NCBI RefSeq assembly: GCF_030717995.2
Contig: NZ_CP157743.1
Coordinates: 930,001 to 994,000, forward strand
Direction of reading: 5' to 3'
DNA from: Methylomarinum sp. Ch1-1
GTDB lineage: Bacteria; Pseudomonadota; Gammaproteobacteria; Methylococcales; Methylomonadaceae
Length of the DNA stretch: 64,000 bases
Both the position numbers and the translations under genes were made by a program. Positions 35,786-43,509 of this stretch are shown here, piece after piece. Position 1 is the stretch's first letter, and each line of letters starts with the position of its first letter. A model generated the notes under the pieces. The model did not search any database and was not told where the DNA came from. It saw only the letters and a list, made by a program, of their open reading frames with translations.

Positions 35786-36703
35786 ATGCGCCAGACACTG
35801 TCGGCCCTGTTCCGATGTAGCCGGCCTTCTTTCCTATTATTGACGCCCTGCTGCCTATCCGTCGCCGTCGCTTTTATCATCGCGGAAGGCATTAGTTTCG
35901 ATGGCCTGACGTTGAGCTTAATGTTTGCCGGCGCCTTGTCGGCCCATATCAGCGTCAATCAGCTCAACGAATATTACGATTTTCGTTCCGGACTGGACTT
36001 GCACACCCGACGCACGCCTTTCAGCGGCGGCAGCGGCGCCTTGCCCGCCGCACCGGATTGCGCCGAACGGGTCAAACAAAGCGGTTTATTGTGTTTGCTT
36101 GTGACGATTATGATCGGACTGTATTTTGTCTGGCGCGGCGCTTGGGGTTTATTGCCGCTTGGTCTTGTGGGCGTATTATTGGTTTACGGCTACAGTCCTT
36201 ATATCACTGAGCGTCCTTGGTTATGCCTGCTAGCTCCCGGTATAGGTTTTGGGCCCGTGATGATATTAGGCGCCTATACCCTGCTTAACGGCCAACAACC
36301 GGCTGCGGTGTTCGTCGTCTCTTTGGTCATCATGCTGATCGTCAGCAATCTACTGCTGTTGAACCAGTTTCCCGACCTGGAAGCCGACCGGGAGGCCGGA
36401 CGCCGACATCTGCTTATTCTCATTGGCCGACAAAACTCGGCCTGGGTCTATGTCGCCTTGTTACTGTTGGCTTATGCGTTGGTGTTGCTGAGCGTATTCA
36501 CAGGACTGCTGCCGACTACCGGCCTGCTGAGTCTTATAACGCTGCCGGCGGCGATTCCGGCCGCGATGTTGGCTCTTAAATATCATGACGATATGGAACG
36601 GCTCACGCCCGTCCTGGGCTTGAATGTCGTGTTGACCTTGAGTCTGCCGGTAATGCTTGCATTAGGACTGGTATGGGAAAGCCTCCCACCATGGACTAAC
36701 TGA
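35786..36703 (+). CDS. UbiA-superfamily prenyltransferase
   Basis: A 305-residue inner-membrane protein with eight to nine hydrophobic helices. The first aspartate-rich motif reads NQLNEYYDFRSGLD (about 54-67) and the second NQFPDLEADREAGRRHL (about 196-212), as in MenA/UbiA-type enzymes that attach an isoprenoid chain to an aromatic ring. It starts 11 bases after the MtrB-like gene. This suggests a link between quinone supply and the electron conduit, but the acceptor is unknown. MenA-like is more likely than haem O synthase from the motif form. Confidence 0.85.
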   Translation: MRQTLSALFRCSRPSFLLLTPCCLSVAVAFIIAEGISFDGLTLSLMFAGALSAHISVNQLNEYYDFRSGLDLHTRRTPFSGGSGALPAAPDCAERVKQSGLLCLLVTIMIGLYFVWRGAWGLLPLGLVGVLLVYGYSPYITERPWLCLLAPGIGFGPVMILGAYTLLNGQQPAAVFVVSLVIMLIVSNLLLLNQFPDLEADREAGRRHLLILIGRQNSAWVYVALLLLAYALVLLSVFTGLLPTTGLLSLITLPAAIPAAMLALKYHDDMERLTPVLGLNVVLTLSLPVMLALGLVWESLPPWTN

Positions 36704-36794
36704 GGCTCTGACGGATTACCCCAAGCTTGAATACCTGTAACTATTCAGTATCTTTCAGGGTTTAGGGAGTAGACCATTGATTTCTCGGGACGCG

Positions 36795-36867
36795 TTCACC
36801 CAGCACCTAAATTAACGAAGATTATTAATCATAGCCAATAACCTAGGGTATTTAGGTGCTGGGTGAA
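36795..36867. repeat. Stand-alone 73-bp palindromic element (family A-inner)
   Basis: The same ends as the nested copies (ttcacccagcacctaaatt and tatttaggtgctgggtgaa) with an unrelated AT-rich centre. It shows that the small element moves independently of the larger repeat. Confidence 0.85.
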
Positions 36868-36890
36868 TACTTCCATGGCAGCTAACGGCA

Positions 36891-36979
36891 TCCTATCTCA
36901 CGCGGCACTTGCACTTCCCTGTGCGGCGGCCGCTAGCGATGTCCTATCTCACGCGGCACTTGCACTTCCCTGTGCGGCG
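36891..36979. repeat. Two direct copies of a 38-bp sequence
   Basis: Identical units at 36891-36928 and 36942-36979, each running from tcctatctcacgcggcactt to gtgcggcg, with period 51 bases. The unit itself contains the short direct pair cacttgcacttc. Confidence 0.85.
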
Positions 36980-37129
36980 TAAGCTCTGACTGCAACGTCT
37001 GACTGCCAGGGAGGGTGGGAATGCCACACCGGTCGGGAACCGGTGAGGTAGACCGTCAGGGACGATGGAAATGCAGATTTTGCAGGAGCAAAAATCTGCC
37101 TGTTGCAGACAGCCCGATAAATCAATAGC

Positions 37130-37330
37130 CTACTCCCTCTGATAAAAATACGCAGAATAATTACGAATACCTTTACATTCGGCCGAAAGGCCGCTGTTGA
37201 AATCGTCGATCGCCTGCGCCTTTTCCTGTTGCGTATTCATCACGAATGACCCGCGTCCGACGATGGATTCCTCGATCGGTTCACCGCTTAATAGCCAGGT
37301 AGGGTAAGCACCGCCCAGCATGACGGTCAA
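37130..37330 (-). pseudogene. Pirin C-terminal remnant
   Basis: The 66-residue frame contains WLLSGEPIEESIVGRGSFVM followed by NTQQEKAQAIDDFNSG. This is the conserved C-terminal end of pirin-family cupins (usual form LLxGEPLxEPIVxxGPFVMNTxxE). The remaining two-thirds of a pirin (about 280 residues) is missing upstream, where repeat family B starts. It is most likely a leftover of a deleted gene. Confidence 0.75.
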
Positions 37331-37371
37331 TATCGAAGCATGTTTGATCTTTCATGAGTAAAGGCTTTGGT

Positions 37372-37532
37372 AACTATTCAGCTTGATGCTGAGAAAATAT
37401 TTCTTTTACTATCAATTGCTTGTGGAAGAAGTGTATGCGACAGGGATGTCGCATCCAAGCCTATAGGGACATATTTACGGCGTCTTCTGGAGCAAGTAAC
37501 TGATAGTAAAAGCATTTTTATACTGAATAGTT
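37372..37532. repeat. Palindromic repeat family B, full-length copy
   Basis: A 161-bp element with perfect ends aactattcag and ctgaatagtt and imperfect inner complementarity (cttttactatcaattgctt against aagtaactgatagtaaaag). Partial copies are at 19763-19795 and 22824-22880. It sits between the pirin remnant and the HDOD gene and has no coding capacity. Confidence 0.75.
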
Positions 37533-37578
37533 AGTGCGGCCAGGCTTTGTTGGAAACGGAACAAACGGATGTATTTCC

Positions 37579-38895
37579 TTAGGCACTGAAAAACTGCATC
37601 GCTTCGTTAATCTGCTGTTTGGCGTCGTGCAGGATTTTCAACGATTTATCCGGCGTCAATTCGGCATGTTTGATATGAGCGTAACTGGGCAATGAGGTAA
37701 TCGGCGGCAGCTTGGCCATGCTTTCGGCGCCGATGTGACGATGATATTTGGCCAATAATACGATATCGGCCAGGCTAGTCTGGGTGTCGTCGCCAGGCAG
37801 GAACCAATTTTGCGTTTCCAGCGGAATATTTTTCATGTCGTCGGGAAAATGCCATTTATCCAGAATCAGCGCGCTTAATGCGCCGGTGACAAACGGCAGC
37901 GCGCTGTGGACCTCTTCGAGACTATAAACATCATCGGCTTGGTTATCGGCGAATTTAAGGAACGGCACGATGCCGATGTTGGTGATCAAGCCGGCCAGCA
38001 ACGCTTCTTCCGGATCGCGGCAATCAGTCAACTTAGCTAGGGTATAGCTGAGTGCGGAAATGCGTATGCTCTGTTTCCAGTAATTCCGCGCCAGAATATT
38101 CAGTTCGTTGCGCTTGTTTTTATAGAGGCTGCGCAGACTGATGCTGGTGACGATATTTTTCGTGCTGAGCAGACCGATTCTGTTGATCGCATTATGACAG
38201 GTCGTGATGGGACTAACCGAGCGGTAGAAAGGACTGTTGGCGACTTGTATCAGCTTGGCGGAAATGGCCGGGTCCAGCATGACGATCTTTGCTACGTCGG
38301 CGATGCCGATATCCTTGCGCATTGCTTCCCTGAGCTTGATCGCCACGTCCGGCAATGCCGGCATGACCAGGTTGTCGGCGGCAATAAATTTATTCAACAG
38401 GGCGTTATCCTGATACGATTCCGGCAAATCCAATAAACGCTTGGGGTTGATATTATAGCGTTGGCGGTATAAGTCCATCGCTAGCTTGGGGATCGAAATC
38501 ACCTCGGCTTGTTTTTTGCAGATCGCCGTCACATTACGGTATTCGCCGCTGGACAAGGGATGCAGGGCTTCGAAGGTGCCGGCGGCGATATCGAGGCCCT
38601 GTCGTCCGGCGGTTTCCAGGTGCACGACGCCGGACAACAGATAAAGCAGGGATTCGGTGCTTTCCCCGCGATTGAAGATAATCGCCCCCGGCTCATAGCT
38701 GATCTTGAAAATTCTCAGCTCGCTCAATTGTTGTTCGTCCAACTGGCCAATCGGCACCAGCTGTTTAAGGAAGGTGATCGGCCCCTGGTAAGGCGTCCTT
38801 TCATTAATGGTCTGAGCATTAGAATCGGCCCTGGAAGGCTGTTGATCGATCAATAAGTTATCGAATCGCTGCTTGATAGAATCAAAAAATTTCAT
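37579..38895 (-). CDS. Cyclic-nucleotide-binding and HDOD domain signalling protein
   Basis: This 438-residue cytosolic protein has a cNMP-binding fold at about 45-150 (FKISYEPGAIIFNRGESTES, then LLYLLSGVVHLE). Whether it binds cAMP or c-di-GMP is unclear because the phosphate-binding cassette is degenerate. An HDOD domain follows at about 180-380 (MPALPDVAIKLREAM, VMLDPAISAKLIQVANSPFY). HDOD proteins are non-catalytic HD relatives used in regulation of motility, biofilm and stress. It is transcribed alone, with repeats on both sides. Confidence 0.87.
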   Translation of the reverse strand: MKFFDSIKQRFDNLLIDQQPSRADSNAQTINERTPYQGPITFLKQLVPIGQLDEQQLSELRIFKISYEPGAIIFNRGESTESLLYLLSGVVHLETAGRQGLDIAAGTFEALHPLSSGEYRNVTAICKKQAEVISIPKLAMDLYRQRYNINPKRLLDLPESYQDNALLNKFIAADNLVMPALPDVAIKLREAMRKDIGIADVAKIVMLDPAISAKLIQVANSPFYRSVSPITTCHNAINRIGLLSTKNIVTSISLRSLYKNKRNELNILARNYWKQSIRISALSYTLAKLTDCRDPEEALLAGLITNIGIVPFLKFADNQADDVYSLEEVHSALPFVTGALSALILDKWHFPDDMKNIPLETQNWFLPGDDTQTSLADIVLLAKYHRHIGAESMAKLPPITSLPSYAHIKHAELTPDKSLKILHDAKQQINEAMQFFSA

Positions 38896-38996
38896 ATCCT
38901 GGGCCAGTCTAGTACATAGTCAATATTATTCTGTCGGCAATTGTGAATGTAGGTACAGATTTTGCTACGCAATGCGAATAAATGTTCGTACCTACC

Positions 38997-39274
38997 GCAA
39001 CAATTCCCAGTCAAAAAGGGCATGGGGGTGTGTTTGGCGAGAATGTCGGCAGCAAGGATGCTGTCGTCAAGCCCCCAGGGATAGGTTTACCCAGCACCTA
39101 AATTCCATGGCTACTGGACTATATTTTACATCCAGGATAATTTAGGTGCTGGGTGAACAGCGCTCCTCGACAGACACACCTCCATGCCCTAAATACAGCA
39201 AAAATGCTCAAACCGGGAATGGCTGGCGCCTTTCGAGTACCCATCATATATAACATGACTGAGTACTAGTCTGC
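38997..39274. repeat. Palindromic repeat family A with nested element, copy 2 plus tail
   Basis: Copies 20351-20586 over its main length (38997-39226), with the inner palindrome at 39086-39157. It then continues with a 48-base tail (gagtacccatcatatataa, atgactgagtactag) found also at 30738-30785. The remaining gap 38896-39332 between the HDOD gene and speD holds nothing else I recognise. Confidence 0.85.
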
Positions 39275-39332
39275 TTATCCGCTCAGACTTTAACACTGAA
39301 GGCTCGATAGTGGCCTTAATGCCCATCTTAAT

Positions 39333-40112
39333 TTAGCTGAAATTTCTTCCGTAAAAAATTTCCGCCATTTCCATCTGTAACTGATTCTGGATTTTCAGTC
39401 TGTCTTCGATGCTTAAGTTGCTCTCTTTCTCAAACAGATAATTTTCCAGCTCCGTTTCTTTCAACATCATCTTGGTGTGAAAGATATTTTCCTGATACAC
39501 ATTGACATCGATCATCTGATACAACTCTTTGGTGTCTTCGGCAATATAGTTTTGAATCGAATTGATCTCGTGATCGATATAATGTTTGTTGCCGGCGATA
39601 TCCCGGGTAAAGCCGCGCACTCGATAGTCCATCGTGACGATGTCGGACTCGAAGCTGTGAATCAGATAATTCAAGGCTTTCAGTGGTGATATTTGGCCAC
39701 AGGTCGACACGTCTATATCGGCGCGAAAGGTGCTGATGCCATTATCCGGATGACTCTCGGGATAAGTATGGACGGTGATGTGGCTCTTATCCAGATGCGC
39801 GAGCACGGTTTCCGGCAAAGGTCCCGGAGACTCGGAATGCATCCCGGAGGGGATCACCTCATCCTCGGCGATCAGCATCGTCACGCTGGCGCCTTGCGGT
39901 TCATAATCCTGATGGGCGATGTTCAGGATTTGGGCGCCAATGATTTCGGCAACATCTTTCAGAATCTGGGTCAGGCGATCGGCATTATAGGCTTCATCGA
40001 TATATTCGATATAGGCCTGCTGTTTTTTTTCCGGCGCATAACAGACATCATAGATGTTGAAGCTCAGGGATTTAGTGAGATTATTGAAACCATATAATTT
40101 TAACTTATTCAA
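39333..40112 (-). CDS. speD: S-adenosylmethionine decarboxylase proenzyme
   Basis: A 259-residue E. coli-type SpeD, making decarboxylated SAM for spermidine. The self-cleavage site is [13 protein letters not shown], where S110 would become the pyruvoyl cofactor (E. coli cleaves at the equivalent K-S). The [20 protein letters not shown] region and the C-terminal [16 protein letters not shown] are family typical. It lies 5 bases behind osmC, with crp divergent beyond. This speD-osmC/crp neighbourhood is common in gammaproteobacteria. Confidence 0.96.
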   Translation of the reverse strand: MNKLKLYGFNNLTKSLSFNIYDVCYAPEKKQQAYIEYIDEAYNADRLTQILKDVAEIIGAQILNIAHQDYEPQGASVTMLIAEDEVIPSGMHSESPGPLPETVLAHLDKSHITVHTYPESHPDNGISTFRADIDVSTCGQISPLKALNYLIHSFESDIVTMDYRVRGFTRDIAGNKHYIDHEINSIQNYIAEDTKELYQMIDVNVYQENIFHTKMMLKETELENYLFEKESNLSIEDRLKIQNQLQMEMAEIFYGRNFS

Positions 40113-40117
40113 GACCG

Positions 40118-40534
40118 TTAACCTTCAAGCACTTCAAAACTGTGGGTGATATCGACTGATTTTCCCAACATTATCGCCGCCGAGCAATATTTCTCGGCGG
40201 ATAATTTCACCGCCCTTTCCACCGCGGATGCCTTCAGACCTTTGCCGACGACTTTAAAGTGCAGATGAATTTTACTGAACACGCTGGGGATCGCGTCAAC
40301 TCGCTCTCCGGAGACTTCGGTCGTGCAATCGCTGACATCGTGCCGGCCTTTCTGTAGAATTTCCACCACATCAAAAGACGAGCAGCCACCCAGGCCCAAT
40401 AGCATCATTTCCATCGGACGGATGCCCATGTTTCTACCGCCATGATCCGGCGGTCCGTCCATCACGATCGCGTGCCCACTGCCTGTTTCGCCGACAAACA
40501 TGCGGCCATCAACCCATTTGATTTTTGCTTCCAT
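40118..40534 (-). CDS. OsmC-family peroxiredoxin-like protein
   Basis: A 138-residue protein from the ATG at 40534; an agaggaa ribosome site favours it over 40552. OsmC fold signatures are [21 protein letters not shown] (near 48-68) with the first redox cysteine, and [14 protein letters not shown] with the second. OsmC/YhfA-type proteins reduce organic hydroperoxides. It sits immediately upstream of speD on the same strand and divergent to crp, with which it must share a regulatory region (40535-40655). Confidence 0.9.
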   Translation of the reverse strand: MEAKIKWVDGRMFVGETGSGHAIVMDGPPDHGGRNMGIRPMEMMLLGLGGCSSFDVVEILQKGRHDVSDCTTEVSGERVDAIPSVFSKIHLHFKVVGKGLKASAVERAVKLSAEKYCSAAIMLGKSVDITHSFEVLEG

Positions 40535-40655
40535 TAGATTCCTCTTAGACAAATTGCAGATTCTACAACGACTTCATAGATTTTATTGATTTTTTCATAA
40601 AAATCCTGCATGGTACGATATCAAATTACCCCATAAGGACAGGAAGATTACTGCC

Positions 40656-41309
40656 ATGGCACTCATTACAGACAAAATGATACACCAGGAAGCGCTGGAG
40701 CAATTTCTGAGGCTTTGCCACACGCGATCTTACCCCGCCAAAGTCACGATTATTCGTCCCGGAGATGTCGGTGATAAATTGTTGTTCATCGTCTCCGGTT
40801 CGGTCAGCGTCAGCGTCGAGGACGAAGAAGGACGGGAATTGATATTGGCCTATCTTAACAAGAATGAATTTATCGGCGAAGTCGGTGTTTTCAAAGGCCC
40901 GGAGGTTAGAACCGTCACCGTTAAGACGCGTTCTAGGTGTCAACTGGCGGAAATTTCCTATGACCGTTTCAACCAATCGCTAAAAAGGGAACTGCGTGAT
41001 TATGCGCCCGACATCTTGGCGATGCTCGGTGAGCAGATTTCTTCCCGGCTCTTGATCACCAGCCGCAAATATCGCGACCTAGCGTTTATGGATGTCGAAG
41101 GCCGTATAGCCAGGACATTACTGGATTTAGCCAAGGAACCCGACGCCATTACCCATCCGGACGGCATGCAGATTTATATCACCCGGCAGGAAATCGGTCG
41201 TATCGTCGGTTGTTCTAGGGAAATGGCCGGACGGGTGTTGAAAGAGCTGGAAGACAAAGGCTTGATCAGCGCCCACGGTAAAACCATTGTCGTGTTCGGC
41301 ACCCGTTGA
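40656..41309 (+). CDS. crp: cAMP receptor protein (Crp/Vfr)
   Basis: This 217-residue regulator has a cNMP-binding domain (about 20-120: VTIIRPGDVGDKLLFIVSGSVSVS, with the phosphate cassette FIGEVGVF...RTVTVKTRSRCQLAEI). A dimer helix and a C-terminal HTH follow (ITRQEIGRIVGCSREMAGRV, about 169-188, R-E as in E. coli Crp). Length and HTH match Crp/Vfr rather than Fnr (no cysteine cluster). It ends 6 bases from the convergent M23 gene. Confidence 0.95.
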   Translation: MALITDKMIHQEALEQFLRLCHTRSYPAKVTIIRPGDVGDKLLFIVSGSVSVSVEDEEGRELILAYLNKNEFIGEVGVFKGPEVRTVTVKTRSRCQLAEISYDRFNQSLKRELRDYAPDILAMLGEQISSRLLITSRKYRDLAFMDVEGRIARTLLDLAKEPDAITHPDGMQIYITRQEIGRIVGCSREMAGRVLKELEDKGLISAHGKTIVVFGTR

Positions 41310-41315
41310 CGGCCC

Positions 41316-42299
41316 TTAACGACTGATTCTGGAGCCTAATCCTCTCAGCCACATGCCCGCCTGCGGCCGCAACCTTCCGCCATGCTCATCGATAAAAGCA
41401 AACGGCACCGAACTTAAGCTCATGCCTTTGTTGACCTGAATCGCGAAATGTAAATGCGGTCCGGTGGTAAAGCCGGTGTTGCCGGAATAGCCGATCAATT
41501 GTCCCGCCTCTACGGCCATGCCCGGATAGACCTGGGCTTTTTCTAGGGCCAGGTGGGCGTAAACCGCCATCGAACCGTCCTCATGCAAGATTCGGATGCT
41601 GTTGGCCCGACTTTTAAAGGCTTGTTCGGCGCCGCTGTTAAAATAATCATCTTCAACATCCATGACCACGCCGGCGCGGGCTGCGTGAACCGGGGTGTCT
41701 TTCGGCATGGCGATATCGACCGCATAACGGTTCTGTCCGTCCTGATGGCTGTAAGGGCCATCAAAGGCCTGGGTGATCAGAAAGCGGCTGCCGGCTGCAA
41801 CAGGCGGAAGATAGACGGCGTCCACTTGTTGTTCGGCGAATGGACTGCCGATGGTATAGCGATATGCCAGCTGAAATTGCCAGGACTGTTTGCGATTGGC
41901 GCCGGCGACGCGGAATAAGGTGGCGGAGCGTCCGGATTCGACAACGAAGCGGCGCGGCAACGGCGGGTCGGCGACGGCGTTTTGTTGATCGATGAATTTG
42001 ACTTCGACCTCGACCGGGCCGTGGTAGGTGTTGCGTATGAAAAACGCCGGTCGATGGGCCTCACCGGTTTTTTCCAACCAGACATGTCTTTTCGGTTCCG
42101 CTTTCAGTTGTCTGCTTTCAAAGGACTGCCCTTCGGCCGGTTTTTTATCGCTGTAGTGCCAAAGGCCCTCGGCATCCTGATATTTATAAAGCTTCTTGGC
42201 TGATGTCGTTGTCGTGAACGATAACAACAGCAGAACAATGAGTCGCGCCGGATTAATGTGTTTTCGTGCTATTGCCACGATCTGTTTTTTACCTGTCAC
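41316..42299 (-). CDS. M23-family peptidase-like envelope protein with DUF4124 domain
   Basis: This 327-residue protein has a signal peptide (about 18-34), then a short DUF4124 domain (KKLYKYQDAEGLWHYSDKKP). A beta-rich middle and a LytM/M23 fold follow from about 175. The zinc-site histidines H249 (VYAHL) and the HLH of GPHLHFAIQ (282-284) are present. The first motif, normally HxxxD, reads RYAVD (191-195), so one zinc ligand seems lost. It may therefore be a non-catalytic activator of amidases, as in EnvC/NlpD, or a member of a divergent active subfamily. Confidence 0.87.
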   Translation of the reverse strand: MTGKKQIVAIARKHINPARLIVLLLLSFTTTTSAKKLYKYQDAEGLWHYSDKKPAEGQSFESRQLKAEPKRHVWLEKTGEAHRPAFFIRNTYHGPVEVEVKFIDQQNAVADPPLPRRFVVESGRSATLFRVAGANRKQSWQFQLAYRYTIGSPFAEQQVDAVYLPPVAAGSRFLITQAFDGPYSHQDGQNRYAVDIAMPKDTPVHAARAGVVMDVEDDYFNSGAEQAFKSRANSIRILHEDGSMAVYAHLALEKAQVYPGMAVEAGQLIGYSGNTGFTTGPHLHFAIQVNKGMSLSSVPFAFIDEHGGRLRPQAGMWLRGLGSRISR

Positions 42300-42369
42300 A
42301 TGTCGATGCTATTTATAATAGTAGATTATAAGCGATGCGGTGAAGCATGCCGTGCCGGCCAAAACGAAT

Positions 42370-42399
42370 TGCCGTAGTGGCTTTTCACGCGATACGGCA
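42370..42399. repeat. REP-like hairpin
   Basis: tgccgta (42370-42376) pairs with tacggca (42393-42399) around gtggcttttcacgcga. The core resembles REP units. It lies just upstream of the EF-hand gene start and could also act in its leader. Confidence 0.5.
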
Positions 42400-42444
42400 T
42401 ACATGCTCAGTGCTTTTTGTATATTTCTTAACCGGAGCAAGATC

Positions 42445-43041
42445 ATGAACAAACATTTGCTAGCCTGCATCCTACTGGCGCTGACGTTTGCCGAGGGCGT
42501 TATCGCCGAGCCGGACAGCGGCGGAAAAGACATTAACAGCGCCGATGTTCTGAAGCGTTTTGACGGCAACGGCGATGGAGTCGTCAGCGAAGCGGAGTTC
42601 AATGGCGCCATGCAGCAGCGCTATCTAAGCATGGATGGCAACGAAGACGGCGATGTCAGCATCGACGAGTTGAAACGCTATTCGATCGAGAGGCTAAAAA
42701 ATTGGCGGCAAAAGAAACACGTTAAAATGGATTTCGACCGGGATGGCGTCGTCAGCAAGCAGGAGTTTATCGATCATGCGGCCAAACAAGCCGAGCGGCG
42801 TTTTAATGGCTTGGACAAAAACCAGGACGGCCGACTGGATCAGGAGGAATATGGACAAGCTCATTTGGCCGACAAGGAGCGATTGTTGGAGAGCATCGAT
42901 AATAACCGGGATGGTGCGGTCGATGCTGAAGAGCATGCCGAATTGATCGGGCGCTGGTTCGAAAAGCTGGATAGCGATGGCGATAAGGTGATCAGCAGCG
43001 ACGAATGGCAAGGACATTTGCGCGCTTTCAAGCGAAGATGA
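42445..43041 (+). CDS. Exported EF-hand calcium-binding protein
   Basis: A 198-residue protein from the ATG at 42445 (ccggagc upstream); the longer frame to 42340 runs through a REP-like hairpin and is not used. After a signal peptide (about 1-20) there are six EF-hand-type loops: DGNGDGVVSEAE, DGNEDGDVSIDE, DFDRDGVVSKQE, DKNQDGRLDQEE, DNNRDGAVDAEE and DSDGDKVISSDE. It should bind several calcium ions in the periplasm or outside. No partner is obvious; a HIT-like gene follows 9 bases later. Confidence 0.88.
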   Translation: MNKHLLACILLALTFAEGVIAEPDSGGKDINSADVLKRFDGNGDGVVSEAEFNGAMQQRYLSMDGNEDGDVSIDELKRYSIERLKNWRQKKHVKMDFDRDGVVSKQEFIDHAAKQAERRFNGLDKNQDGRLDQEEYGQAHLADKERLLESIDNNRDGAVDAEEHAELIGRWFEKLDSDGDKVISSDEWQGHLRAFKRR

Positions 43042-43050
43042 ACAGGGCTT

Positions 43051-43503
43051 ATGAGTATGATCTTTATCTGGACTTTATTGGTGTTTGTGGCCGGATTGGG
43101 GGTCGGGCGCATCTTATTCACCGATACCCGACCCAGGCGTCTGGCTAGCCTGCATCTGAGCGCGCGCGGCTGGGATGCCAATCAAATCGCCGGTCTTTTC
43201 GCCTCTGTGATCGTGCGTAAAGCGCCTCGCTTGATTCCTAATGTGATTTTAGAAACCGATAAGACGCTGGTTTTCGAGCATCCACGACCTAGGTTCAAGA
43301 CTCATTATATGTTCGTGCCGAAAAAAGACATTAAAAACATCGGTGAGCTTGGCAGCGAAGACATGAGTTACATCTGCGATCTGTTCACCGCGCTGGCAAC
43401 CATCATTCAGTCCCGTCAGCTATCCGATTATCGGCTTTGGAGTAATGGGCCGGACAAGCAGGATGTCGCTTACCTGCATTTTCATTTAGGCGCCGATGAT
43501 TAA
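43051..43503 (+). CDS. Membrane-anchored HIT-like protein
   Basis: This 150-residue protein has one N-terminal membrane helix (about 3-23), then a HIT-type fold: VFEHPRPRFKTHYMFVPKKD (about 74-93), YRLWSNGP and the end VAYLHFHLGADD. In the histidine triad (HxHxH) the first histidine is Y141, while the nucleophile H143 and H145 remain. HIT proteins cleave nucleotide-phosphate bonds. A membrane anchor is unusual, and the catalytic state is uncertain. Confidence 0.72.
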   Translation: MSMIFIWTLLVFVAGLGVGRILFTDTRPRRLASLHLSARGWDANQIAGLFASVIVRKAPRLIPNVILETDKTLVFEHPRPRFKTHYMFVPKKDIKNIGELGSEDMSYICDLFTALATIIQSRQLSDYRLWSNGPDKQDVAYLHFHLGADD

Positions 43504-43509
43504 TTCGGT

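Larger units (their letters stand above)
36704..37129. other. Gene-free stretch with several small repeats
   Basis: Holds the lone 73-bp palindrome (36795-36867), a two-copy 38-bp repeat (36891-36979) and a strong hairpin at 37073-37099 (gcagattttgc/gcaaaaatctgc). A loose direct repeat cagggagggtggg / cagggacgatgg (about 37012 and 37056) is also present. I see no coding sequence. Confidence 0.6.

Noticed and set aside
36891-36979. A CRISPR array start
   Set aside because: Only two copies of the 38-bp unit with a 13-base gap; no spacers of regular size and no cas genes.
42340-42444. A longer start for the EF-hand protein
   Set aside because: The extra codons translate a REP-like hairpin (CRSGFSRD), and a signal peptide begins at the downstream ATG with a better ribosome site.
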